From an uncultured Saprospiraceae bacterium (GTDB lineage Bacteria > Bacteroidota > Bacteroidia > Chitinophagales > Saprospiraceae), in the NCBI GenBank assembly GCA_938045585.1, contig CALIAU010000002.1, positions 124,001 to 188,000 on the forward strand: a DNA stretch of 64,000 nucleotides. Direction: 5' to 3'. Positions 36,930-45,747 of this stretch are shown piece after piece; positions within the stretch are counted from its first letter, which is position 1; each line of letters starts with the position of its first letter. The notes below the pieces were generated by a model. The model saw only the letters and a list, made by a program, of their open reading frames with translations, was not told the origin of the DNA and did not search any database. A program made the position numbers and the translations under genes.

Positions 36930-37372
36930 TGGATACATTAAAAACACGGAAAATCCTGCTTGTAGAGGATAACGAAGGAGATAGCAAATTGTTTGAAGAG
37001 GCAATATCAATAAATGACTTGAACATTGAGTTAGAAATAATTGCTGAAGGCGATAAGGCAATGCAATACTTTGAAGAATTACGTAGCATTGAAAAAATAG
37101 AATATCCTAATCTTATAGTACTGGATTTAAACCTCCCGAAGGTAAATGGAAAAACTATTCTTAAATTCATAAAAGAGAGTCCTGAACTTAAATCCATTCC
37201 AACAATTATCTTAACAACCTCAAATCTGTCATACGACATCGATGAATGTTATGCCCTGGGTGCAAATGCCTATCTACTTAAATCTTTTGAAATCGAAAAG
37301 TTTTTTCAAATAATTCAACTAGTAGATAAATTTTGGTTTAGAAACTCTCTGCTTCCTAGCAATAATCCTTGA
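36929..37372 (+). CDS. Single-domain response regulator
   Basis: 147 residues, a lone receiver domain. The acidic pocket is LLVEDNEGD (Glu13, Asp14), the phosphoacceptor is Asp66 in LIVLDLNLPKVNG, and the conserved Thr/Ser (LTTSN) and Lys (YLLKSF) follow. The sequence style is that of the RcpA-like regulators commonly encoded after PAS or phytochrome-type kinases. It overlaps the kinase stop (TAATG), so it is almost certainly the cognate acceptor. With no output domain it probably acts in a phosphorelay or by protein contact. Confidence 0.92.
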   Translation: MDTLKTRKILLVEDNEGDSKLFEEAISINDLNIELEIIAEGDKAMQYFEELRSIEKIEYPNLIVLDLNLPKVNGKTILKFIKESPELKSIPTIILTTSNLSYDIDECYALGANAYLLKSFEIEKFFQIIQLVDKFWFRNSLLPSNNP

Positions 37373-37375
37373 TAA

Positions 37376-38341
37376 TTATAGTGAGAAAATATATTCTCGC
37401 AATGAATCACTTTCTGTTAACTTAAGTTTCTTCTTAAGTCTATATCGCGTCATTTGAATACTTTTCATCTCTACATTTAATACACGCTTCAACTCATAAT
37501 TATCAAGATTCATTTTTATAAATGCACAGTGCTTTAAATCCAGAGGTGTCAACTTTGAATTAACTGCAGATAGCTTTTTGAAAAAACCCGGGTCAATACT
37601 CGCAAATAATTCTTGAAACTTGTCTTTTGATCTATTTTCTTCAATCAATGAATCTAATTCTCTTTCAATAGACTTGAGCTTTTTCAAAACAGACAATGGA
37701 ACGGCATCCACATTGGATAAGCTTTTTTCACAGGACTGCACGTCTGAGAGAACACCTACCAAGTTATTCAATATCTTATTTGAATCTACTTCCATATTCA
37801 TCATCTTGCGCTTTTCCACTCCCATCTCTTGATTCAAAGACTTCTCCTTTTGTTCCGCCATCTGTGTTCTTAACACTAAGGATTCTTTTAATTCATCTTT
37901 CTGAACCTTTATAATAGAATTTAATTCTTGTAATTCATTTCTTTGCTCAATCAATAATTTCTTAGCCTCTGTTAAGTTAAGTACATTCTGAACACGAGCC
38001 GTCAATTCTATCTGACTAACAGGTTTATGGATAAAATCAATACCACCAAAAGCAAACGCCTCTTCTAAGACCTTCTCATCCTTCTGCCCTGTAATGATCA
38101 CAACAGGAATATCCTTAAATAATTTATTTTGCTTGAGTAACTTTAGAGTACCCATTCCGCCAACGAGCGGCATTTGCCAATCTAGAATAATTAAATCTGG
38201 TATAGTCTGCTGAAGGAAGTCTAAAATCCCAGCACCATCATCTAATTCATAAAAATCATAATTTACCTCATTCAGAAATTCTTTGTAAAGAATGCGATCA
38301 AACTCTCGATCATCAACGATAAGTACTTTTGGATTTTCCAT
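37376..38341 (-). CDS. Response regulator with coiled coil and LuxR-like C-terminal helix-turn-helix
   Basis: 321 residues. The receiver domain occupies 1-118 (LIVDDREFD, phosphoacceptor Asp54 in LIILDWQMPLVGG). A coiled coil of roughly 120-200 follows (LLIEQRNELQELNSIIKVQK). The C-terminal ~90 residues (FFKKLSAVNSKLTPLDLKHC, then MKSIQMTRYRLKKKLKL) resemble the LuxR-like winged helix found at the end of Bacteroidota sensors and regulators. It probably regulates transcription. The gene converges on the single-domain regulator with a three-base gap, so it may belong to the same signalling pathway. Confidence 0.87.
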   Translation of the reverse strand: MENPKVLIVDDREFDRILYKEFLNEVNYDFYELDDGAGILDFLQQTIPDLIILDWQMPLVGGMGTLKLLKQNKLFKDIPVVIITGQKDEKVLEEAFAFGGIDFIHKPVSQIELTARVQNVLNLTEAKKLLIEQRNELQELNSIIKVQKDELKESLVLRTQMAEQKEKSLNQEMGVEKRKMMNMEVDSNKILNNLVGVLSDVQSCEKSLSNVDAVPLSVLKKLKSIERELDSLIEENRSKDKFQELFASIDPGFFKKLSAVNSKLTPLDLKHCAFIKMNLDNYELKRVLNVEMKSIQMTRYRLKKKLKLTESDSLREYIFSL

Positions 38342-38416
38342 ACACCCTTGGTATTTAAATCAAAAAACAAGAACCCAAAGATAATAGATTTTGATGAGAA
38401 GCTCAGTAAATCCGAT

Positions 38417-39601
38417 CTACTTAACTGAAGAACCTAAAATTAATTTCTTCTGTACGCGCTTCCCTTCTCGTTCGTAATCTACCTCAATCTCATCACCTGG
38501 ATTATATTTTTCCAAACTCAATATTAAGTCAGAAGAAGTTTCTACTTCCTCTCCATTAATTGACTTTATAATATCGCCATATGAATAACCTCCATTTGCT
38601 GCACGCACGATGCCTTTCAATCCAGCAGCTTCAGCTGGACTTCCTGGTGCTACCGCTTTGATCATAGCTCCTTTTTCATCATGATATTGATCAGGCAGTA
38701 AGTCAACTCCCAGAATGGGTCTACGCACTTCACCATATTGTATAAGATCAGGAATAATCCAATTAACGACATCTACAGGTATAGAAAATCCAATACCAGC
38801 ATATGCTCCAGAAGGACTGTAAATGGCAGTATTTACCCCAATCAGTCTGCCAGAAGAATCTAATAATGGACCACCAGAGTTTCCAGGATTAATTGCCGCA
38901 TCCGTTTGAATCACATCTCTAATTGGAATACCACTCTTACTATCAATCTCTCTACCTAGAGCACTAATTACTCCTGTTGTTAGGGTTTGATCTAATCCAA
39001 ATGGATTTCCTATCGCATATACAGATTGTCCTACGCGCATAGAAGACGAACTCGCTATCGGTAAGGGAACAATTTTTTCTTGCGGTGCACTAATCTGTAA
39101 CACAGCTAAATCTTTTCTAGGCTCTACCCCTATTACTTCCGCATCCCAGGTCGATTGATCAGATAAGGTCACAGTAACCTTTCCTCCTCTTCTCTGCAAC
39201 ACACTTTCTATAACATGAAAATTAGTAACAATATGGCCCTGCTCATTCCAGATAAATCCTGAACCCGTTCCCTCAGGAATCTCAGTAACCTTCATGGAGT
39301 AATAGTCCTGTCGTAAAGAAGAGGTTGTTATAAATACAACCGAGGGAGCAGCCGTTTCAAACAATTCTATTGTTCGTGTCTCTATATCTGTAACAAAACT
39401 TGTAGGTGCAACCTTCCGCTTATGTTGACGTGTGGTAACCGCACTATTAATCTTCTCCATTTCTGCATCCCGTGACAAGATGGATTCTCCACCGCCGTCC
39501 TTCTGTTCTTGAGCGGTATCTGTATGCTGAAAAGCCTTAATATTAAAACCAATCAACACACCTAAGAGTATAAAAAATATAGTTTTTAATCCCTTATTCA
39601 T
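38417..39601 (-). CDS. DegS/HtrA-like periplasmic serine protease with one PDZ domain
   Basis: 394 residues. An N-terminal anchor or signal (IFFILLGVLIGF) is followed by a trypsin-like domain with His129 (TNFHVIES), Asp164 (RKDLAVLQI) and Ser242 (NPGNSGGPLLD). A single PDZ domain at about 290-392 (GVDLLPDQYH, APGSPAEAAGLKG) follows. One PDZ and a membrane anchor are the DegS layout, whereas DegP has two PDZ domains. It lies 66 bases downstream of the anti-sigma gene on the same strand, reminiscent of the rpoE-rseA-degS logic of regulated anti-sigma cleavage. Confidence 0.9.
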   Translation of the reverse strand: MNKGLKTIFFILLGVLIGFNIKAFQHTDTAQEQKDGGGESILSRDAEMEKINSAVTTRQHKRKVAPTSFVTDIETRTIELFETAAPSVVFITTSSLRQDYYSMKVTEIPEGTGSGFIWNEQGHIVTNFHVIESVLQRRGGKVTVTLSDQSTWDAEVIGVEPRKDLAVLQISAPQEKIVPLPIASSSSMRVGQSVYAIGNPFGLDQTLTTGVISALGREIDSKSGIPIRDVIQTDAAINPGNSGGPLLDSSGRLIGVNTAIYSPSGAYAGIGFSIPVDVVNWIIPDLIQYGEVRRPILGVDLLPDQYHDEKGAMIKAVAPGSPAEAAGLKGIVRAANGGYSYGDIIKSINGEEVETSSDLILSLEKYNPGDEIEVDYEREGKRVQKKLILGSSVK

Positions 39602-39667
39602 AAACGTAATTTTATCTTACAAATATAATAACGGGAAATAAAGTAAACTCTTGCTTAAATGGAAATT

Positions 39668-41101
39668 TTATCTACGAAAGTCAAAAGTATATTGCGTAGT
39701 GACGGTTCTTTTAGGAGGAATGGATTTCCAATTCCCAGAATTTTTTAATAATCGGATAGCTTCATTTGTACAAGCATCATAGGTGCCATTCTCAGAACGA
39801 ATCTTTTTTAATGCTCCAGATGCATCCACTTCAAAAATTAGCGTTCTACTCCTACTACAATCCTCCAGTGCAAGATTTTCTTTGAGATACTCTTCAAACT
39901 GATCGAAACCAACTAATGGCTCAGCAACTATATTAGCCATTTTGCTAATCACTATCTCATCAAGCAAAGCACCTTCTTCTAAAGTAACTTGATATTCGTT
40001 TGACTCTCCAAGTACTAGTACCTGCTCAGTAAAGCCGGTATATGAAATAGATAATTGGCTTGCATCCTTTGACAGCATTAATGCAAATTCTCCATCTATA
40101 TCCGTCGTTGTACCATTACTGCTTCCAGATTCAATTACATTCGCACCTATCAAAGGCACACCCTGACTATCAAAAACCTGACCTTTGACAGTACGAACAT
40201 TTTGTCTTTGCTCATCTGCAGCCTTAGATCGCTTCGAACCAGTTTTATTTTGCTCGACATCTTCTGCCGCAAGATCTGCTGCTGATTCAAACTCTATATT
40301 CGATTTTTCTTCAAGCTGCATCTTAGACGCTTGCTTCTTTTTAACCCACACATTATCAACTTGGCTTTGTGGCATAGTTTCTTCTACAGCCGGTGGACTA
40401 GCTGTAGCGACATCTTCTATTTCCTGTTCTTGTTTGACACTTGATTCTTTCATAGCAACTCCATCAACAGCGATAGAAGTATTCGGAACTTCTCTAGATG
40501 AAACTGTAGGAACTTCTTGAACTTTTGGATCTTCACGTTTTACTGGTATTATTTCATTAGTATTCGCAAGGCCAGCATCTAAATCACTTGTGGAACTTGT
40601 AGAACTAAACTCAATATCTTTTTCAACATGTTCGCTAGTTGAGTTGGTTGTCTTTATTTTTTCCTCAACTTCCTCCTGCTTAATCACTGCAGATTCGTCT
40701 CTTTCTTTCATAAGCTCTGCAAGCTGATCCTCACTAGCCTCCTCTGTCTGATCTACTTTATCCACAAATTGAATTGTATTTTTTCCCTGATCTAGAATAC
40801 TTTGTCTTATAACAAAGCCCATTACTGCAACAAATAACAAGCCTGCCGCAATAGAAGCAATTTGAGAAAACCTAAAGCCTGTATTTCGTTTTTTCTTTTC
40901 TTGTTTTACAATCTTAGCAACCGTAGAATTAATTTCCTTATTTGTGTTCTGACTTCCCCCCAAAGCATAGCCTTCCAGAGCCTCAAACAAGAAAGGATCA
41001 TCAAGTGCTAGCTCCTCCAGTTCATGCCGTTCCTTTGGCGTTATCGATCGATCGATAAACTTTCTAAGTAAATCTTTTTTATGTAATTCCTTACTATGCA
41101 T
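39668..41101 (-). CDS. Membrane anti-sigma protein with carboxypeptidase-like and TonB-C-like outer domains
   Basis: 477 residues. The N-terminal ~70 residues (LLRKFIDRSITPKERHELEE) fit a cytoplasmic sigma-binding domain without zinc ligands. One membrane helix lies at about 79-98 (SQIASIAAGLLFVAVMGFVI). A long charged, low-complexity linker of ~190 residues follows, then a carboxypeptidase-like regulatory module at 300-385 (VKGQVFDSQGVPLIGANVIE, ending GALLDEIVIS). A TonB-C-like domain ends the protein (LIFEVDASGALKKIRSENG, AIRLLKNSGNWKSIPPK). It starts eight bases inside the sigma gene, so it is the expected cognate anti-sigma factor. The combination of outer domains is unusual and suggests that it senses outer membrane or TonB-linked events. 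Confidence 0.83.
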   Translation of the reverse strand: MHSKELHKKDLLRKFIDRSITPKERHELEELALDDPFLFEALEGYALGGSQNTNKEINSTVAKIVKQEKKKRNTGFRFSQIASIAAGLLFVAVMGFVIRQSILDQGKNTIQFVDKVDQTEEASEDQLAELMKERDESAVIKQEEVEEKIKTTNSTSEHVEKDIEFSSTSSTSDLDAGLANTNEIIPVKREDPKVQEVPTVSSREVPNTSIAVDGVAMKESSVKQEQEIEDVATASPPAVEETMPQSQVDNVWVKKKQASKMQLEEKSNIEFESAADLAAEDVEQNKTGSKRSKAADEQRQNVRTVKGQVFDSQGVPLIGANVIESGSSNGTTTDIDGEFALMLSKDASQLSISYTGFTEQVLVLGESNEYQVTLEEGALLDEIVISKMANIVAEPLVGFDQFEEYLKENLALEDCSRSRTLIFEVDASGALKKIRSENGTYDACTNEAIRLLKNSGNWKSIPPKRTVTTQYTFDFRR

Positions 41102-41666
41102 GCTTTTCCATACAACGTTTTAAATTTCTTCTGCCATTTTGAATAAGCGATCTTACATTCGCCCAAGAGAGCTCCAGTTGCTCCGTAATCTCCTTATATG
41201 ACTGCTTTTTTAAATAAAACAGCTCAACACAGCGTTTTTGTTCCAATTCTAGAGTTTCTATACATTTTTCCATCTTTTGCAAACTTTCCTCCTTATCTAC
41301 CTGCTCTTCATCAAAAGGATGAAAAACATCATCAGATTGCATAAGAATAATATTATCTAATTTCTCCCTATCCCTGTTTTCCTTACGTAACTTTTCAAGA
41401 CAGAAATTTTTAGTCAACACATACAACCAAGATTTTGGGTTTTTTACCTCATGTACCTTGATTTTAGTAAGATACCTATGATAGACTTCCATCACCTTAT
41501 CCTTTGCATCATCTTCATTCTTGTAATATTTTAAACAGGCTCCATACACATATTCTATATACCTTGTAAATAAGGCACTCGCATACTCCGGCGTTTCTTC
41601 ATGCTTGGCCTTAAGCAACAATTCTTCATCGCTTAGATCGGTATGTTTTGCAGTAAACCACTTCAT
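41094..41666 (-). CDS. ECF-type RNA polymerase sigma factor
   Basis: 190 residues. Region 2 spans about 25-95 (LFTRYIEYVYGACLKYYKNE, NPKSWLYVLTKNFCLEKLRK). Region 4 spans about 128-185 (ELEQKRCVELFYLKKQSYKE, LSWANVRSLIQNGRRNLKRC). The linker is longer and more acidic than in minimal ECF factors. It directs RNA polymerase to an envelope-response regulon that cannot be read from this window. Its stop overlaps the start of the anti-sigma gene by eight bases. Confidence 0.92.
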   Translation of the reverse strand: MKWFTAKHTDLSDEELLLKAKHEETPEYASALFTRYIEYVYGACLKYYKNEDDAKDKVMEVYHRYLTKIKVHEVKNPKSWLYVLTKNFCLEKLRKENRDREKLDNIILMQSDDVFHPFDEEQVDKEESLQKMEKCIETLELEQKRCVELFYLKKQSYKEITEQLELSWANVRSLIQNGRRNLKRCMEKHA

Positions 41667-41752
41667 TTCGTAAGGATAAAGTTAGCAATTTTAGAAATAG
41701 AAAAATGCTAAGTACAAGACCCTAGATATGACTACTAATATGATTTAGATTT

Positions 41753-41892
41753 GGGCGTGCCCCTTTCCCTCTACGAGCTACGCACTTGGGCAGGGTCATT
41801 CCCTTCCAGACTCGTTATTCACTCGGTACTGCGTACGCTGACATCAAGCTGTCAGCCCTTCCAGGCAATTCACGCGGGCTCTATCCCTAGAA
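41753..41892 (+). repeat. GC-rich palindromic intergenic element (copy 2)
   Basis: Starts GGGCGTGCCCCTTTCCCT and ends near GCGGGCTCTATCCCTAGAATC-like sequence at 41873-41893. Internal hairpins include GCTGACA (41837-41843) with TGTCAGC (41850-41856), and GTAC/GTAC at 41826-41836. The base composition is far richer in G+C than the flanks. It lies in the 276-base gap before the sigma gene, downstream of the M24 peptidase gene on the same strand. It shares its head with the elements at 5684 (minus orientation) and 49510. Confidence 0.65.
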
Positions 41893-41942
41893 TCTTTAAG
41901 TTTTTTTTACTCAACTCTTCTTAAAACCAGAATGTAAACGCT

Positions 41943-43292
41943 TCATTTCCCTATTACATGCAACTGCTCTTGCCTCCCATCCAAATAATAAAAACCATCC
42001 CCAGTAAACACACCGTCCTGCTCTAACATAATACGTACTAACTTACCTCCCCATTCCGCAATTTCACTTGCAGCAAAGAGTTCAATCGAATATGCCGTAT
42101 TTTCATATAGTGGATAATCTCCTTTCCCTTTGACACCATCTTGTTGATCCCACATACCTATTGTGGGTCCTGCAGCATGCCCATGAAAACCAATTGGATG
42201 TGTATAAATAGAAGCATGCATTCCCTGTGCCTTAGCTTGATCAAGTGTTCGTTTTAAAATTTCATTCCCAGATCTGCCTTTTACAAAATTAGCTGTCAAA
42301 AGATCTTGTAATTTTTTTCCCTCTGCAAAGGCATTTTGTAATCCTTGAGGGACATCATATTCATCAGGTTTAAGCACATAAAAGTGCTCTTGTTGATCAG
42401 TATTTAATCTTAGATATGTTATACCAAAATCAACATGCAACAAATCGCCATGAACCACGACATCTTTTTCAGGCCTGCGGCTAAAGCTGCGCAGAAACTC
42501 CTCGTTCCCAGTACTCGCCCTTTGTATACTGACTGAAGGATGAAACCATGTATCTAAATGAGCCTCCCTAACGAGTTCTCGTAGATTCCACACAATATCA
42601 TCAGTAGTAGTAATGCCTGGGTGGATACCTTTACTACTTAAGCCTTCTCTTAAAATTGCATGTCCAATCTTACAGATATGATCATAAATCTGAATCTCTT
42701 TTTCACTGCGTGTCTCTAACCATGCGATAGCTAATTTCTCTGCTGAGACAATTGCACCATGATATGCCTCTGGAATAGCAAGCAACAAGGCCTCATGCTC
42801 CGACTTAACTAAGCCATCCGCTAAACCAAAATCTTCTGAAAAATTTAGCCCTATTTTATTCGGTTTTTTTGTATTAATTATATTTGTTAACGCATCCCAT
42901 TGATCAGGATACACATCTATATCCCATTCCCCTTTCAATAATTTTCCTACACTGTAACGGGCAATGGCTATCCTGTCCATTTCTCCATCTTCCGCTCTAT
43001 AAAAAACAAATATCGTTCTGCGTCTGGCTGATAACCAGGTACTGGGCAACATTGTTTTCATTACTGGATCTTCATTATATTCTCTGGAAACTAAAATCCA
43101 CATATCAATTCCCGTACGTTCCATAAGCTGCGGCAATAGATTATCGATCCTGTCTTCAAGTATTTCATCGATTTGCTCAGCTCTCTTTTCCTCATCCAGT
43201 ATAAGTGGAAGATAATCTTGTGCTGAAGCTTGGCATACAAGCATTAGGATACCTATACGAAGGCAAACATGAACTAAATATTTAACGGTCAT
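41943..43292 (-). CDS. M24 family metallopeptidase (Xaa-Pro aminopeptidase-like)
   Basis: 449 residues with a signal peptide (IGILMLVCQASA region near 12-24), so it is exported. The N-terminal creatinase-like domain is followed by a pita-bread catalytic domain. All five metal ligands can be placed: Asp in LLHVDFGI, Asp in LNTDQQEHF, His in HPIGFHGHAAGP, Glu in AYSIELFA and Glu in IMLEQDGVF. It probably removes N-terminal residues before proline in the periplasm. It is transcribed toward the sigma gene, separated from it by the repeat element, and diverges from the VWA gene. Confidence 0.9.
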   Translation of the reverse strand: MTVKYLVHVCLRIGILMLVCQASAQDYLPLILDEEKRAEQIDEILEDRIDNLLPQLMERTGIDMWILVSREYNEDPVMKTMLPSTWLSARRRTIFVFYRAEDGEMDRIAIARYSVGKLLKGEWDIDVYPDQWDALTNIINTKKPNKIGLNFSEDFGLADGLVKSEHEALLLAIPEAYHGAIVSAEKLAIAWLETRSEKEIQIYDHICKIGHAILREGLSSKGIHPGITTTDDIVWNLRELVREAHLDTWFHPSVSIQRASTGNEEFLRSFSRRPEKDVVVHGDLLHVDFGITYLRLNTDQQEHFYVLKPDEYDVPQGLQNAFAEGKKLQDLLTANFVKGRSGNEILKRTLDQAKAQGMHASIYTHPIGFHGHAAGPTIGMWDQQDGVKGKGDYPLYENTAYSIELFAASEIAEWGGKLVRIMLEQDGVFTGDGFYYLDGRQEQLHVIGK

Positions 43293-43547
43293 AACTCCTT
43301 GTTTCCTTTAAAATATAACTTTTCAAAGACTCTAAGAATATTGAGTAGAGATAATGAAATACATAAGAACAATACCCCTCTAAGTGACATGTCTAACTAA
43401 AAAATATAAAAACTGCGATCTGCCTCTTTTACCAAACATATGCTTTCCCAGACATTTTTAAAATTAATTCTGACTGTCGTGTGTAATTTCTTTTGCTGCT
43501 GCATCCTTGGTGTGTAATTCATTATTCACTCATATAAATTAATTCCT

Positions 43548-45443
43548 ATGAAATACGTAATCATTTTAATCGCAACACTAGGATTCCTAAATTCAAGCTT
43601 TGGAACTATATCAGAAAAATCTACAACTGTAACTGGATATGTCTACGACGAAACGGGTGTAGGAATAATTGGTGCAAATGTTTTGGTCAAAGGCACAACA
43701 ATTGGAACAATTACAGACATAGATGGAAAATTTTCACTGCAGGTTCCAGAACAATTCAAAGAAATTCAAGTAAGCTATACCGGCTACTCTAATGAAACTA
43801 TTCGCATTGATCATTCAAAAGCTGTGCATGAAGTAAAGATTAGCATGCAAGCAGGTGCACTCTTGGACGAAATCGTCATCTCACACGAGAGCTCAAAAGG
43901 CAAAAAAGAAAACAGAACTACTTGGCGCAAAAGAAGTCATCACAATACAAGAACAGACATGAAGCAAAGCTATTCGCCTCCTGCAGTAGAAGTAGATAGA
44001 TACAGGAATGAGCAGTATGGTGAAATACAAGAGAATCGTTTTATAAACCCGCTAACGGAAGAAGCCCTTTCCACCTTTTCTATTGATGTTGACAGAGCAA
44101 GTTACAGTAACGTACGTCGCATGATAGATAATGGTCAACTACCACCTAAGGATGCAGTTCGCATTGAAGAAATGATCAACTATTTTGACTACCAATATGC
44201 ACAACCAGAATCTAAGGACCCTATAGCATTAGAAAGCAATCTCATGAATTGCCCTTGGAATAACGAACACCAATTACTACACATTTCTTTACAAGGAAAA
44301 GACTTAGACACAAAAAATCTTCCTGCTTCCAATCTAGTATTTCTAGTGGATGTTTCTGGATCTATGCAAAGCGTAAAAAAGTTACCTCTGCTAAAATCAT
44401 CGTTTAAAATGCTGGTAAATAATTTAAGAGAAAAAGATAAGGTAGCTATAGTCACCTATGCAGGAAGAGCTGCTGTAGTTCTAGAATCTACCCAAGCAAG
44501 TGAAAAAGAGAAAATACTTAATGCTATAGATAATCTAAGAGCAGGAGGATCTACCGCAGGAGCAGAAGGTATACTGACGGCTTATAAGATTGCAAAGGAA
44601 CAGTTTATCAAGAAAGGTAACAACAGAGTCATCCTTGCAACAGATGGAGATTTTAATGTAGGTGTAAGTTCGGATGAGGGCTTAGAAAAATTAATTGAGG
44701 AGGAACGAAAGTCTGGCATTTTCCTATCTGTACTTGGATATGGTATGGGCAATTACAAAGATGAAAAAATGCAAATCCTTGCTGACAAAGGCAACGGCAA
44801 TCATGCGTATATAGACAATATTCAAGAGGCAAGAAAAGTCTTTGTAAACGAATTTGGAGGTACCTTATTTACCATTGCAAAGGATGTAAAAATTCAAATC
44901 GAATTTAATCCAGCCCATGTTGTAGCCTATCGTTTAATAGGTTATGAAAATAGACTACTGGCAAAAGAGGATTTTAATGATGACACAAAGGATGCAGGAG
45001 AAATGGGAAGTGGTCATGTTGTTACGGCTATCTACGAAATAGTACCCATAGGCTCTAAAAGTGCATACATTGGTTCTGTAGACCCATTGAAATATCAAGT
45101 ACAATCAAAACCAGCAAAGACAAGTTTTACGGGCGAACTAGCAACCGTGAAATTTAGATATAAAACTCCTGAAGGTAATAAAAGCAAAATGATAGAAAAC
45201 AAGATAAAGGCAAAAGCTCAAAAGATGTCAAGTGTCTCTGAAGATATTCGATTTTCTGTGGCAGTTGCAGAATTTGGGATGCTCTTACGGGATTCGGATT
45301 TTAAGGCGGACGCCTCCCTGGAAAATGTAATTACACTTGCAGAACAAGCAAAAGGGAAAGACAAAGAAGGCTATAGAAGTGAATTTATTCGCTTAGTAAA
45401 ATCTGTAAAAGAACTGCACGGTGAACTTGCAACTAGAGATTAG
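43548..45443 (+). CDS. YfbK-like von Willebrand factor A protein with carboxypeptidase-like module
   Basis: 631 residues. A signal peptide (IILIATLGFLNSSFG) precedes a carboxypeptidase-like regulatory module at about 27-110 (VTGYVYDETGVGIIGANVLV, ending GALLDEIVIS). The YfbK N-terminal domain follows (LSTFSIDVDRASYSNVRRMI), then a VWA domain at about 260-430 with the MIDAS motif DVSGS near 266 and ATDGDFNVG. A DUF3520-type C-terminal domain ends the protein. It is probably an outer-envelope protein that binds a partner through a metal-dependent adhesion site. YfbK homologues often sit beside ECF sigma genes, as here. Confidence 0.9.
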   Translation: MKYVIILIATLGFLNSSFGTISEKSTTVTGYVYDETGVGIIGANVLVKGTTIGTITDIDGKFSLQVPEQFKEIQVSYTGYSNETIRIDHSKAVHEVKISMQAGALLDEIVISHESSKGKKENRTTWRKRSHHNTRTDMKQSYSPPAVEVDRYRNEQYGEIQENRFINPLTEEALSTFSIDVDRASYSNVRRMIDNGQLPPKDAVRIEEMINYFDYQYAQPESKDPIALESNLMNCPWNNEHQLLHISLQGKDLDTKNLPASNLVFLVDVSGSMQSVKKLPLLKSSFKMLVNNLREKDKVAIVTYAGRAAVVLESTQASEKEKILNAIDNLRAGGSTAGAEGILTAYKIAKEQFIKKGNNRVILATDGDFNVGVSSDEGLEKLIEEERKSGIFLSVLGYGMGNYKDEKMQILADKGNGNHAYIDNIQEARKVFVNEFGGTLFTIAKDVKIQIEFNPAHVVAYRLIGYENRLLAKEDFNDDTKDAGEMGSGHVVTAIYEIVPIGSKSAYIGSVDPLKYQVQSKPAKTSFTGELATVKFRYKTPEGNKSKMIENKIKAKAQKMSSVSEDIRFSVAVAEFGMLLRDSDFKADASLENVITLAEQAKGKDKEGYRSEFIRLVKSVKELHGELATRD

Positions 45444-45747
45444 AATTAAAAAAAGGGCAGTTTTACTTCTATAAAACTGCCCCTTACTCCTCATTAGCTG
45501 AGCAATCATACAACTATAAAGTTTGATTACGTTTTTCAGCCATTCTTCTAAATAAATTACTTGTTGAAAACAGTGCTAGAATTCTTTAGAAGAAAATAGT
45601 CAATCGTCACTTAGTACAATGTAAAATTAGTCAATTGAAACACATTCAATATTTTAATATTGTAAAAAAGGACGAATGGATAAAAATTGATGAAAATGGG
45701 AAGAATGACTTGTAATATATAAGCCATTCTTCCCAATATTTGTTACA
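45444..45747. other. 304-base convergent intergenic region
   Basis: Contains the strong hairpin at 45455-45482 directly after the VWA stop, then ~260 AT-rich bases with no supported ORF or RNA gene before the TonB receptor stop. Confidence 0.6.
45448..45482 (-). terminator. Strong intrinsic terminator, T tract on the minus strand
   Basis: GGGCAGTTTTA (45455-45465) pairs perfectly over 11 bases with TAAAACTGCCC (45472-45482) around a six-base loop. The minus strand continues into TTTTTTTAATTC, so it should end the TonB receptor transcript 266 bases after its stop. The same hairpin lies 11 bases after the VWA stop and may work in both directions. Confidence 0.8.
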
